A stretch of DNA of 64,000 bases from Teratosphaeria epicoccoides. Lineage: Eukaryota > Ascomycota > Dothideomycetes > Mycosphaerellales > Teratosphaeriaceae. Below are positions 1 to 11,493 of this stretch, piece by piece. The stretch spans positions 1-64,000 of the forward strand of contig JADDMT010000046.1 in assembly GCA_021401465.1 (NCBI GenBank), read 5' to 3'. Positions within the stretch are counted from its first letter, which is position 1; every line of letters begins with the position of its first letter. A model generated the notes under the pieces. The model saw nothing but the letters and a program-made list of their open reading frames with translations, did not search any database and was not told where the DNA came from. The position numbers were made by a program, and so were the translations under genes.

Positions 1-473
1 GAACACCGCAGTAGCGTATGTGGTGACTACAAGCCACTGCAGAAAATTATAGATAGGAGTGATAGCGCTCATCCGAAAATACCATGCATTTGAAACATCA
101 CCAAACGGCGATATACCTATTTAATACCTCTCCAGCAAGGAGTGATCTTAGCTTGGCAGACCCTGTTTAGCCCGCAAGGCGCAGATTAGACTGGTTTGCA
201 GCGGGAGCCGTGCGTGCGTTACAGCGTAAAGCGGCAAGCCCGCGTGAATAACAATACCTCGAGGTACACGTAGTGGGGCACTTGTGCAATTCGTAAACGG
301 GGGCATCCGACATTATTATTGATGGCTCGTCCGCTTCACTCCTGCACACAGTCAGCTCTTGGTGCAGGGCGTTGATACCGTTGGATCACGAGCAGTGACG
401 GACACGCACGCGACCAGCACGTGCTACAGCATTCACTACCGCCAGCAGCCGCCACGTGGTGACATCAACAAAC
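1..473. other. 5' flank of PAT1, no gene seen
   Basis: Only short unsupported open frames occur here. The stretch directly before 474 should contain the PAT1 promoter and 5' leader. I see no recognisable domain, RNA gene or repeat. Confidence 0.5.
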
Positions 474-3017
474 ATGGCATTCTTTGGGCTGGATCAGCCT
501 TTCGAGAAGGAGAGGCCGCGATCGGGACGAGGCATGTTCGACCAGCATGACCCGTTCGCCGGGCTTGGCGGTGCGGGTGACGATGACGGCGAGGTTCTGG
601 ACTTCGACCAGACATACGACGGGTTGGGCCAGCAGTTGGACGAGAGCGGCGACACGTTCAACGATGACACCTTTGGCGCTCCTGAGCCCGTCACTCGTCA
701 GTCTGTGGGACGAGACTTCGATTTTGCCGGGCAGACTGCGCAGGTGCGCGACACCTTGTTGGAAGAGCAGGCCCTGCATCATGTGCGGCAGCCCATGTAC
801 CAAGCACAAGCGCAGGCGCCGAAGCAGTCGCGGACGGGATATGAGGCCTACAAGCAGCCAGAGTACATTCCAAAATTGGTGGCAGATGCGAGTATCTGGG
901 GCAAGCCTGCGCCAAAGAGGCCTGTGCCTCAGCCGCGACAAGATAGCTCGAGCGGCGCTGCTGGGCGGAGGATGATGACGGTGGAAGAGGTGGAGGCGAT
1001 GATGGCGGCACAAGCCCAGCCGGCGCCGGCTGTTGCTCCTCGGCAGAGCGATACCGACAGGCAGAGTCAAGGTCTCAGGGATATGCTCGGCGTAGTCTCT
1101 CCTGCTGTCGTGCAGCAACCGCAGCAAGAGCCGGCCAGACAGCCAGTACAGATCTTGCAAAGGCCTCAGCACCAAGCCCAGACTCCCTCACCTGCACCGC
1201 AACAACCTACGCCAGATGATAGCCTCCGCACGCCGCAGATCTTGCAGCGACAGCAGTCTCCCATGCGATCTCAATCACGCCCGCAATCTCAGGACTTCCA
1301 CCGCCAGCCGCCACAGCACCCAATGCATCAACAGTTCCAGCAAATACCTCAGGGGCCAGCATCAATGGGGGCTCCGGCTGTGCAGCCGCCTCATATGCGC
1401 CATCAGCAGCACCATGGTCATAACAGAGTTCCTTCATACGCCGGCCCACCCATCACACAGGCACAGCAAATGATGAACATGTCTCCTGAAGCTCGCCAGG
1501 CTTACCTCGAAGAGGAAGCCAAACGTGCCAAGCGCAACCACAAGATCTTCATGCTCAGCAAGTCAAATGGTCTCATGACTCCGCAGGATAAGAATTTTAT
1601 TACTCGCATCCAGCTGCAGCAACTACTGACCGCGACTGGCGGCGTTGACAACGAACCAGGCAGCGAAGAGCAGCTTGCCGAGGACTTCTACTATCAAGTC
1701 TACGCGCAGATACGCGGTGGTCCGCCACGCAGCGGACCCAATCAGCCTCTTAACCAGTTCGCGCAGACCTACCTCTTCCAGACCGGCAACAGATACGGGT
1801 ATGGTCGCAGCAGGAATCACCCGCGTGGTGGCGACAACCACGTCCAGCGTATGGAGCAGCAAGTCGCACGGGCAGTTGAGGCTGCAAAGGCTCGTCCGAA
1901 GAACAAGAGCCTTGTCGTCGAGGGTTCTCTCGGCAAGATTGCGTTCTCCAATTCAAAGACTCCGAGACCACTGCTTAACTTGAAGCGACCAGACTCTGAA
2001 CAGAAACGCATACCAGTAAAGGATACGAAGTTCGATCGAAAGGCGGCACTACGAGACATTGAAGAATTGTACCGCACGCTCATGAGGCTGGAGGACCACG
2101 AGCGCAAGCTGCCACCACCACCGAATGAAGAGTCTCCCCCAGAGGTCATCGAAGACCACATGCGGTGGAGGAGCGAGATGCAGACTCTGAACCAGCGCTT
2201 GTGGGAGAGCATGAAAGTCATGGTGCCGATAGACTCCAAGTCAGTCCATTCTAACCCGCTTTCGTTGACTCAGCTAACAGTGTGCAGTCCATCCGTCCCT
2301 CATCCATTCATTCAGATCCTCTCCCACAGCAAAGGCAAGAAGGCTATCCCTCGTGTCTTTCGGCATCTCGACGATCAGCAGCGCCTTACAATGCTGACCC
2401 TCATCGCGATTCACCTCGACATCCTGGACGTGATCCGCGATGCGTACCCGCCTGCAGACAATACACCGCTGTCGCCACGCGCGAAGGAAGAGATCGAGCT
2501 CTTCAATGCTGCCGTCATACCTCCGCTATTCAGCTACGTCAATGAGGCACCGCTAAGCATCATCATAGGTCTTCTCGGCCTCATGCTCGACAGATGCCAC
2601 GTCCAATCGATTGTACGGACCAAAATTGGCGCAAGCATCCTGACCATGCTTATCTCTCGCGCTGAGCTGGTCAAGCAATCGCTTGTCGACAACCCGTCGT
2701 CGCAGCCCGACATGAACCAATGGTCCGAGCTCTATGGCCGACTCTTTGACACCGTGGAGCCTGTGCTTCCATACCTCTTCCCCACGGACACGAATATCAG
2801 TGCCGCGGATGATGTGTATGTATGGCAGTTCTTGGCGGCTATGGGTGTAGGCGCGAGTCCAGATCAGCAGCAGAGACTTGTGCTGGGCGTCAAGGATCGG
2901 GTCATGGAGACTGTCGCAGTCAGCAAGACACTGCCAGAGGATATGAGTGCCAGGAGATTGGGAGACGTGAACCTATTCATGAGGGCTATTGGGCTGGATG
3001 TAGAGCTCTTGGGCTGA
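474..3017 (+). CDS. PAT1: Pat1-family mRNA decapping activator / P-body protein
   Basis: Pat1 links deadenylation to decapping: it binds the Lsm1-7 ring, Dhh1 and Dcp2 in cytoplasmic P-bodies. I start it at the ATG at 474 because the protein then opens MAFFGLDQPFEKERP, close to the usual fungal Pat1 N-terminus. A Gln/Pro-rich low-complexity region (about residues 180-340) follows, then the conserved Pat1 core and an all-helical C-terminal half ending DVELLG. One 48-nt intron is likely at 2240-2287 (GTCAGT donor, GCTAAC branch site at 2273-2278, GTGCAG acceptor). Removing it joins MVPIDS to NPSVPHPFIQIL, which fits the family, and gives about 830 residues. The intron is in frame and lacks a stop, so the unspliced message is also open. 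It is convergent with LEU5 downstream. The family call is firm; the intron is inferred. Confidence 0.93.
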   Translation: MAFFGLDQPFEKERPRSGRGMFDQHDPFAGLGGAGDDDGEVLDFDQTYDGLGQQLDESGDTFNDDTFGAPEPVTRQSVGRDFDFAGQTAQVRDTLLEEQALHHVRQPMYQAQAQAPKQSRTGYEAYKQPEYIPKLVADASIWGKPAPKRPVPQPRQDSSSGAAGRRMMTVEEVEAMMAAQAQPAPAVAPRQSDTDRQSQGLRDMLGVVSPAVVQQPQQEPARQPVQILQRPQHQAQTPSPAPQQPTPDDSLRTPQILQRQQSPMRSQSRPQSQDFHRQPPQHPMHQQFQQIPQGPASMGAPAVQPPHMRHQQHHGHNRVPSYAGPPITQAQQMMNMSPEARQAYLEEEAKRAKRNHKIFMLSKSNGLMTPQDKNFITRIQLQQLLTATGGVDNEPGSEEQLAEDFYYQVYAQIRGGPPRSGPNQPLNQFAQTYLFQTGNRYGYGRSRNHPRGGDNHVQRMEQQVARAVEAAKARPKNKSLVVEGSLGKIAFSNSKTPRPLLNLKRPDSEQKRIPVKDTKFDRKAALRDIEELYRTLMRLEDHERKLPPPPNEESPPEVIEDHMRWRSEMQTLNQRLWESMKVMVPIDSKSVHSNPLSLTQLTVCSPSVPHPFIQILSHSKGKKAIPRVFRHLDDQQRLTMLTLIAIHLDILDVIRDAYPPADNTPLSPRAKEEIELFNAAVIPPLFSYVNEAPLSIIIGLLGLMLDRCHVQSIVRTKIGASILTMLISRAELVKQSLVDNPSSQPDMNQWSELYGRLFDTVEPVLPYLFPTDTNISAADDVYVWQFLAAMGVGASPDQQQRLVLGVKDRVMETVAVSKTLPEDMSARRLGDVNLFMRAIGLDVELLG

Positions 3018-4081
3018 ACTCTCGATTTGGGATGTTGCGAGCGCAGACAAAATTAGGCAGACGGCAGCATTGCGTAAATTGCTATGTATTGATTAGGACG
3101 TTGAGCGTTCGTTGCGTTTGAAGAAAGACAGCACTCTCAAGACACAATGATCGAGGCTTGGAGAATTGCTGGTGTACTGCCTGTTGGATCAATCTTGTGC
3201 CTCACGAATGCTTCATCTCGATTTGGTCGAATGCCTTCACTAGGGTTTCGTAGTGACATCGATGTCCGATCGTCGCGAATGCATACGAGTGGAACGAAAC
3301 GACTACGACCCCATCCATGCATGCATGAAGGGAGGTATAATAGATAGACCCAGAGCACGAAGTTGAAACACGCAGACGTGATCGCAAACAAACGACAATA
3401 TTCTTGTATATATATATATATAATATGCAAACAACAAAAACAGCAAAACACGTCGCACACCCCATAAATCTCAATGACGCCACCCCGCCAACAGCGCGTG
3501 TAATCCAGCGCCGCCACTCCATGGCCTGAAGTTCTCTGCCCGATTGCTCGGCTGAAGGATACCTCAGAAACTCAAGGCCGCACCAGCGAATCGCTCGTTA
3601 CCGAAGCGAGTGGACGACCTCCACCGAATTCGAACTGGGCACACGCTGCTGGGTGGCTGAAGGGGTGGGTTGCGAGTGGGGCGACTTCGCTGATTGAGCC
3701 ATGACAGCTAAGTCACGTGAACAGAATTGGTATCTTATATAGCAGCAGATTTTGACCCGACGAGATGCCGAGAGTTTTCCTTGACTCCGTTTGTTTGGCT
3801 CGCGCGAGTGCGTTAGCTGCGCTAGACAGGCAGCCCATTTGCATGATCCGGACTAAAAGAGGCTCTGCGCAGGAGCAAGGCTAATGGATCTGTGGGTCTT
3901 CTCGAACTCTGTGAGTAGGTATGTACAGGTTTCCGTTGAATGTGCAAAACATCCAAGCATGACTGCAGCCTGCTTATCTCGTCGAAGTCTGCCGAACAAG
4001 TCTCCGTTTCTCGATGCAATACTGCCATTTGCTATTTGACGCCGTCGACACCCTGCAGCACGCTATGCACGCGGTTCCACC
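3018..4081. other. Convergent spacer between PAT1 and LEU5
   Basis: About 1.06 kb between two convergent 3' ends. It holds a (TA)8 tract and only short unsupported open frames. It is probably the 3' UTRs and terminators of both genes. Confidence 0.5.
3407..3422. repeat. (TA)8 dinucleotide tract
   Basis: Sixteen uninterrupted bases of alternating TA in the PAT1-LEU5 spacer. It could act in 3' end formation of either gene, but this is not shown. Confidence 0.9.
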
Positions 4082-5314
4082 CTAAATGCTCAGAAGCACC
4101 TTCATTCGCTCATAGGCATAAAAACTCGTCGCCACCATGGGCACGACCTTCACGTAGCCAATCCCTAGCCCAACAAAGAATCCTCTCCAACCTCTGTCCC
4201 TCATGATATTCCTCGCAACCTCGATCATCGTCAATCTGTGCCCGTCCCCCACCACGCCGCCGACCTGCATTCGCCTTCGCACAACTTCGAGCGGGTATGA
4301 TACAGTCTGTGACACGAAGCCTGCCAGTGCACCCGTGGTGAGCTCGGCCCATGCACGGAGAGGTGGTGGTTTGTTGGGAGCTACGTGCTTCTGTGATCGC
4401 TCGGATAGTGGTAAAATGGTGTATTCGGCCAGGAAGGGCTGCCGCATGAAATCGCCAGCCACGTCGTGGGTCAGAAAGGATGTTCCGGCGTATGGTAGCA
4501 TGCCCCAGAGAGTAGGAGTGAAGCCCCGGTAGAAGTTTGAAAGGCCTGAACGAAAGGTCACAACATTGGTCGCTGCGCTGGTAGCGTGGATGGCGGCGGC
4601 TGCTGTTCTGGGCACTCCAAGATCCTGTTGTATGGCTTGAACAGGCGAAGCTTTAGGGGCCGGAGGATGTTCGTCATAGATCGTTCGACAGATATCTCGG
4701 ACGGTTATGCGCTGTTTGCTCCGCGTTTCCCAGGCTAGGCGCACCCTTATTACTTCTAATGGGTATGTGGCGAACACACTGATACTACCGCTGATGGCTC
4801 CGCTCATCAGCCTCCGCAGACTCGTCTCGTACTCCTTCGACGGAATCACGATCGCGCGTATTTGCTCGTATGCCATGAACTTTATGCCTCCATATGGAAA
4901 GATCCGAAGCAATGTGGCGCTGTGGCCTCTGAACAACCCCCTGCTGCCATCCGCCCTATATATGTCCCGTATCGCAGCTAGTGCGCCAGCCCAGCTTCCT
5001 GTGTACTTCTGAAACTGCGGGTTGCTCGCCTGGAACAGTATCTTTACTCGATCTAGAGGTGCAACAACCGTCTTCGCAGCGCAAGCTGCTATACCTCCTG
5101 CCGTTAGGCTTCTCGCAGCATACTCGAAGCTCTGTTTGGGTATATTCCTCTTCCTGTGCTCGGCCTGCTGGGAAGGCAGTATGGTCTCATGATCCGTAGG
5201 GCATATGACCGGCTGGTTGCCCGCGGCCGCGGAGCGTGAGCTCATCGCATATGGTTCGTCGATATGTGCGTGCGTACCGACATGGCTGGCATGTCCTTCG
5301 GAACCTATGCTCAT
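4082..5314 (-). CDS. LEU5: Mitochondrial carrier family protein, Leu5/SLC25A16-type (CoA transport)
   Basis: Intronless 410-residue inner-membrane carrier. The three tandem carrier repeats each show the P-x-[DE]-x-x-[KR] signature: APLDRVK, YPLEVIR and YPLEVVR. The first repeat (PLDRVKILFQASNPQFQKY, LFRGHSATLLRIFPY) matches the Leu5p / Graves-disease-carrier group, which brings CoA or a precursor into the matrix. The N-terminal extension of about 65 residues has no canonical presequence, as is normal for carriers. A longer loop between repeats two and three (about residues 215-255) is also usual in fungal Leu5. I use the ATG at 5314; a second in-frame ATG lies 22 codons later. Substrate is inferred from the family. 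Confidence 0.9.
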   Translation of the reverse strand: MSIGSEGHASHVGTHAHIDEPYAMSSRSAAAGNQPVICPTDHETILPSQQAEHRKRNIPKQSFEYAARSLTAGGIAACAAKTVVAPLDRVKILFQASNPQFQKYTGSWAGALAAIRDIYRADGSRGLFRGHSATLLRIFPYGGIKFMAYEQIRAIVIPSKEYETSLRRLMSGAISGSISVFATYPLEVIRVRLAWETRSKQRITVRDICRTIYDEHPPAPKASPVQAIQQDLGVPRTAAAAIHATSAATNVVTFRSGLSNFYRGFTPTLWGMLPYAGTSFLTHDVAGDFMRQPFLAEYTILPLSERSQKHVAPNKPPPLRAWAELTTGALAGFVSQTVSYPLEVVRRRMQVGGVVGDGHRLTMIEVARNIMRDRGWRGFFVGLGIGYVKVVPMVATSFYAYERMKVLLSI

Positions 5315-8300
5315 CGATTGGTTCGTGGAAAGAGCTCAGGCACGTCTCAGTGTGCCTCGTTTTCTATGGCAGCAGCGCATGCGAGTATTGCCGAGGTCTG
5401 CTTTGCGTGAATCCCGCTTCGACTTTGTGGAAGGAAAATATCGTCTTTAGCTGGAACGGGAACTATGAACGCAAACAACAAAGAACACCGCCGGCGGAAT
5501 AGTAGGCATAGATCATAGTATATCCGTGCTGGCGGTCTTGGAGATGGTCTGCATATTACCCGCGGCTCAAAAGCATAAACGCGCGCTGACGGAAGGCGTC
5601 GTCGCGGCGCCGAAATTCGGATGAATCGCTTAGGGTTCGTGTTTGGGTAGAGCGGCAGAAACCAGCAAAGTCTGGTCATGATAGAGCAACCTCCTCGATC
5701 CTGCTGGATATCACCAGACATGATTGAAATCTACGCTTGTCTATAGAGGCCTTCTGATTCCCAACCGACATATCGTATCGTTGACAAGTTGCTTACGGAC
5801 GGCCAGCGGAGACACTGTCCCGTCTGAGTCTCTGCAATTCATTCACACTCAGTAATATGTACATAATCATGGCACAGTGTCTTCATCAGTCGACCCCTCC
5901 CTCGATCGGTCGATACGTAGGTCTAGCAGCTGATCATCGCATCAATAATGCTAGCATTCAAGGGTAGCACTCTTCCACCGTGTCGACAATGAGCAGTCAA
6001 CTTCCGTCAGCGAGCAGTCAAAGCTATCAACAAGAATTCAGCCATATCAACCCATCAACCAGCCGACCGCCTGAAGGAACCCTTGATAAGCGCCCATCTA
6101 AGGCCCGGAGGTATCACTATGCAGCACCATGACATTGTGAATTGGGGCTTCTCAAGATAGTGCAATGTATCATAAGATGTGCTTGCCATCACGCGACCAA
6201 CCTCTACGCTGTACACGACGGTCGAGAATCCTTGGACGTGGCTTGATCATACCTTCATACTATGGACCCCGATACCTGCAATGCTGTCAAATGTACCTCG
6301 CCAGCTCCAAGTGAAGAATTTTGCAGCATTGGCCGGCATCGAGCAACGTCGGCTGGGCTACATGTGTCATGCCGCTTGACAGGCCACGACGGTCTTCAGC
6401 AATAGATATATTGACTATTACTGGTCAGACCATCACAGCATAGCCGTAAAGATTCAGTGCGCAACTTCGCAATAATTCCAAAGCTGTCATTGCAATTGTC
6501 CGGGACGGAGCAGATGGTCGTTGCAACATTCTTGTGGCTACCACTTTAGCTGCGGGCATGGCTGCCCAAAACCCACGAGGCACTTGTCAGTCAATGTTTT
6601 CCACAGAGTAGTGATGCTACCGATCGTGCTCCTTGCCATGGTCGGCATGCGAAAGGGTAGCAGAAGAGCAAGGAGAGGAGGATGAGGCAAGGCCGCGCAT
6701 GCTAGATTGAATTTTCTGTTACCAATCAGAAGCGCCATCAATCCAATCGCATCACCGTCCTGCGATCAGCTGAACGAGCAAGTACTCTTACCATCGAGCA
6801 CCTGCGCCTTACATGAGCTCACTTTTCCCATATGGTCGGCTCGTAGTAGCCGTGATGGCATTAGCATGACCTGCAGTGAGAACAGCATACGAGCTGAACG
6901 GAAACACACCCTCGCGTCAAGAGGAGCCAGGCGCGTGGTCTGTGGACTAATTTGGTGGGCCTCGTCTCCAGGCCCTCGATCGCCTCGCCGTGGGCTAACG
7001 GAGGCGATCTTCCTGAGCGAGGTGAAGATGCTGTGTCATCAAGGCGCAGAAGAATTGGATTCTTGAGTCGCCAGGGATATTAAGTGACATGAACTTAGCA
7101 CCATCCCCGTCGACGGCAGCTCATGAACCAGTCTCCCTGTCCTGCCAAGAGTTGCGCTGGCCCCGATCTCGTTGTTTGATGGCGTCCCGAAGTAGCTCGA
7201 GCACAGTTGAGGGTCTCGTTGCTGGAAACTTCGTCTCTGCGTGTCCACCCCTGGCGGAACATCATGTCTCGCGCTGGCGTAGCACTTCTTTCGAGCATTC
7301 TGCGATATGTTTACACATATTGAAATGAGAGCCCATACCTGTGAAGTCAATGAAACGTGTGGTCGTTTCTGCAGGCAAGCCATCCACAGAGAGCATTTCT
7401 GCGGCGCCAGTCGAAGAAGCGCAATAGCCGATATTGTGCTATCTTGTTGATAAACGAGTACAGAGGAGCTGAGACGGGTGCAGAGACGCGTCGTTACAAC
7501 TTACATGTAGCAAGATGAATAGAGTTGTGACCTCCGCTAGCCGCCGCGGCAGGTAAGACGACTTGGCATTCAGTAACGAGATGATTTGGGATCTGCTGCT
7601 CACCACCACCAAGTCGACACATCCGCGAACGTCCTTCCGTCACGCTGCAGATATGGAAGCTCATTATGCCATGTTCCGTATCGCAGTGAGAGCCTCACTG
7701 CAGCATTATCACGGGACCAGAATGCGCACGTCAAGTCTGCATGGTAACACGGTACGGTATGCTCGAGAAATTGCGTGGTACCGTTCTGCCGGTCCTACCA
7801 AAATCGTTCTGCAGTATCTCGACGGCCAGCGTTTGCAGAAGGCATGCAGCGCAGGGCAATATAGACAGACTCACTTCGGCCGAGACTGCGGCACAATGGC
7901 TTTGCTCCATCACGCCATACATCAAACGTTGCAACCCAGGGTCTTCGGGTCTTCGGTCACGACTCTCGATACAAGGATACGTAAGATCCTCGTATAAAAG
8001 GATTGTGGCGTCTGGGCTGGGACTCTACGTCGAGCGCAGTGAATTGTCCCGTCCGATAACATGTTGCTAGGCTGATGGCGTGCTTGGCGTCCCGAGAATA
8101 ATCACAAAGACGAGCATCTCGGATTGGCTCATAAAGGCAATCTTCTGGAGTCAATCCATGCACACGTGCAAATGATCAACTCGGCCGCGTGAGACAAGCA
8201 CGCAATGTGCACCGCTTGTGAGTGTGATGCCGACTTCCGCTACTGCATAGCTGTCGCGCTAAACCCTCGATTGTGAGACTCCTCAAGTACTCAGCTGCCA

Positions 8301-8366
8301 CATACCTACCATAGCGCTAAAACCGCAGAGCGACCCTGCACCACCAATAGAGACTGCTCGCCCAGC
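5315..8366. other. 3-kb intergenic stretch, nothing convincing
   Basis: Several open frames of 60-145 codons occur on both strands (the longest at 7563-7997 +), but none shows a recognisable domain, a signal peptide or intron-joined continuity. The right end should hold the promoter of the MFS transporter and the left end the promoter of LEU5. Confidence 0.45.
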
Positions 8367-10504
8367 ATGGCGCTGTTCAAGATTCCAGAATTGAATACAC
8401 GCCTGGGCACCTATCGTACGTATCGATACACTGGCGGTTGGAGCACCTCAAAACACAGGCTGACATATGGAATACATCCAGGTGCATACCATCTCGCGGC
8501 AATTGTATTCATCTCTTCATTCATTGCCGGCTATGATTCGGGTGTGGCTGGCGGTATTCTTACATGTAAGCTTGTCCCGGCTACTGTGTGCTGCTTGCAG
8601 ATGCTTGTGTGAAGCCGATGAAAGCTTGTCCATGCATCTTGGCGGTAGGCCAAGCATGCGAGCAAGTCTCGCAAAGATCCCGGCATCGAGAACATCCATT
8701 GTATTGGTGCTGCAGCGCTCTTGCCAGAAGCTGATTCATCATTACGCCCGCAGATAAGTCCTTCGAGAAGAACTTTGGCTACACCTCAGCTGGCGAATCT
8801 AGAGTGAACTCCCTCACCGTTGGCCTTGGTAATCTTGGTAGCTTTGTCGCTGCAGCTCTCTTCTATCCTTTCACAAATGCGATCGGCAGGAAATATGCGA
8901 TAATGACCGCCGCGGCGATCTTCATCGTTGGCATCATCATCCAGACCATTGACACGCATTCTCTTGGAGCCTGGTACTTCGCAAGATTCCTATCAGGCTT
9001 CGGACAAGGCGGTATGAGCGTGGTCATACCAATGTATAGCGCTGAAATGACACCCAAGGAGATCAGAGGGCGCTGCGGCTCCTTCTATCAATGGATGTAC
9101 ACCTGGGGCGTCTTTCTGGCATACTGGATCGACTATGGCGTTGCCAAGAATCCATCGATTGCGGGTACAGATGCAGAGTGGCAGATTCCGGTGAGCTTGC
9201 AGCTTGTTAGCGGGAGTTTGCTCTTCTTGGGATCTTTCACGCTTCCTGAGTCTGTGAGATGGTCTGTGTCAAAGGGGCGTGTCGATGCCGCCTGGAAGTC
9301 TTTGACTTGGATTCGAGGCGACGCAGGCGAGCGAACTGTAGCGGAATTCACGGAGACTCAGCTCGGTAAGCAGAGCCGTTTGAAGTCTTCGACTCATATC
9401 AATGCTTCGTGATGCACAAGGCACTCGCGCTAACAGTGGAATGACAGGTCTCAAGGCGGAAAAATCGGCAACGGACAATTTCAGTCTACACGAGCTTTGG
9501 CTGCCGGAGAATCGCTTACGCTTCCTAGTGGGACCAATGCTGTTCGTGTTTCAGAACACCACCGGTAGGTCTTCTATTGCTGTTTGCTCAGGAAAATTAC
9601 TGATTTGATCACTGTCAAATAGGCAGCAGTGCACTCGCCGTCTTTGGACCACAGTACTTCAAGCTTCTTGTCGGTAGCACCGGCAACCGAGACCTGCTGC
9701 TCACTGGACTCTTCGGGGCCGTGAAAGTGATAGCGTGCACTTTCTTCATCTGGGTCCTTGCAGAGCGTGTCGGCCGCCGCTCTGGCCTCTCCGGAGGCGC
9801 TGCACTGATGGCCAGCTGTATGCTGACTACGTCTATGGTTGCCAAATTTGTGCCTGCCGAGACTGCTTCTGGTATGTGACGTCTAGCATCGAGCCAATCA
9901 GATGAAGCGATGCGATGCTCATGGTTCCTGTAGGTGGAGTTTCATCTGGGGGCAGCGCCACCGTAGCCATGATCTACCTCGACATCATGATCTACAACTG
10001 CTCTTGGTAGGTATAAAGAGCATTTGTGGATGTCGAATCGTATCATACTGACACAAGTACTTCCGAAGGGGTCCGTTGCCATGGGCCTACGTGCCAGACA
10101 TATTTCCTACACGCATACGGTCCCTTGGCTTGGGTGTCAGTATGCTTGCGCATTGGGCCACGACGTTTTGCTTTTCCTTCGCGACCCCATACATGATCAA
10201 GTCGATCGGCGCCTACACTTTCCTGATCTTCATGGGGTTCGATGTTGTGGCCTCTATCTTTTGCTTCGTTTTCGTCCGGGAGACCAGAGGCAAGGACCTA
10301 GAAAAGGCGAATGGCACTCAATGGGAGGTCATCGAGAAGTCGCTTGACGATGTGTCAAATGGCGGGAAAGGCGACAGCCGAGCACACGTCGCACCCGTCC
10401 ATACTGGTGGGCAGGATGTCGTCGTGGACGAAGCGCACCACAAGGCGCTCGAGATCAGGGCGGCGCACAACACGTTTGGAACGAACTTGAAGCGGAAGTC
10501 ATGA
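8367..10504 (+). CDS. MFS sugar-transporter-family permease
   Basis: A 12-TM plasma-membrane sugar porter of the major facilitator superfamily. Six exons join in frame to 561 residues: 8367-8565, 8754-9365, 9448-9564, 9623-9871, 9934-10006, 10069-10504. All junctions are GT-AG. Family marks include GYDSGVAGGI in TM1, NAIGRKYA after TM2, RFLSGFGQGGMSVVIPMY with PKEIRG, PESVRW before the central loop, AERVGRRSG, SWGPLPWAYVPDIFPTRIR and the terminal VRETRGKDLE. It resembles fungal hexose/quinate-type porters; the substrate cannot be read. The C-terminal tail is hydrophilic. The first intron (188 nt) is about three times longer than the others. The next gene on the same strand encodes a secreted hydrolase, but co-regulation is not shown. 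Confidence 0.92.
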
Positions 10505-11493
10505 AGGGAGAATGACACACGATGGTAATGTCGACGGCGCCTTGGCTGGCTAGTACTCTGCGTCACCACGATATGTTCAACGCCTTTGCAGCAGTTCAGT
10601 CAGTCAATGCACGGTCACCTGGCAGTGGCGTCCGATCGTGGCATTCTTCGTCCGCCGAAGTATGCAACAGTGCAGTGGGCGCCATCGAGGTTGAGGTCTC
10701 GATCTGGTTGCCCTTCCGCGGTTTTCAAATAATTATCTTTGTGCATCTGGCCGAGCTGCTGCACACACACCTGCGTTGGATCGGAGGCCCTGCGCTTACG
10801 AAAGAGCTTCGTACGAGGGTTTGGTTCACTCTGTTGCGGCTTCCACTATGCGACCCACATCGATCTAGGTAGCGTAGTGTCACTCGTGTGCGCTATTGTT
10901 GCAGCCATGTAGCGATCTTCTTCCCACAGCCACTCGCGCGAGGGAATTCGTCGATCGTTGATTTGGCCATCGCCGCTTGCTGTGGCGCAATGACAAGGTT
11001 CCAGTCACTCTCACCGTCACGCGCGACTGACCTACGTTGATGTGGTGTACGCTGTGCCCGTCCCAACAGGGAGGGCTTGGGCGGCGCACCGCAGATGCAG
11101 CCCAATCAGCTTTTCTTGCGAGCAGCACGCGATCGAGCCCGCGCAGTCAGTCGTCAGTACACCCACGAGCATAACTTCAGCTGACCTGCATTGAGTTCCT
11201 CTTCCATTTCCGAGAGCTAAGCCCAATCCAATAGTAGCACTGTGTCGATATTCTCCTTGTTTTGGGAATTTGTGACCGTTGGTGGGCCTCGGGCATTATT
11301 GCGCCACGAGGACGACTTGCGCCATACCTCCTAGGACGTCCTCCCAGCGAAATCATTGCATATGCACCGCACTGGCGTGCTTTGTGGATTGTCATGTGGC
11401 ATGTGAATATGAATATCAGCACGTCCGCCTTCAAGCAGCGTCGTGTACTGTTGCGTTTTTTTTGAATGATATTGCTTGAGATTGTGCACGAAC
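10505..11493. other. Spacer between MFS transporter and glutaminase
   Basis: About 1 kb with only short shadow frames. It contains the MFS 3' end and presumably the promoter of the glutaminase gene. No repeat or RNA gene was recognised. Confidence 0.45.

Noticed and set aside
7563..7997. 144-codon plus-strand frame in the 3-kb spacer
   Set aside because: No domain, signal peptide or neighbouring exons; treated as chance.
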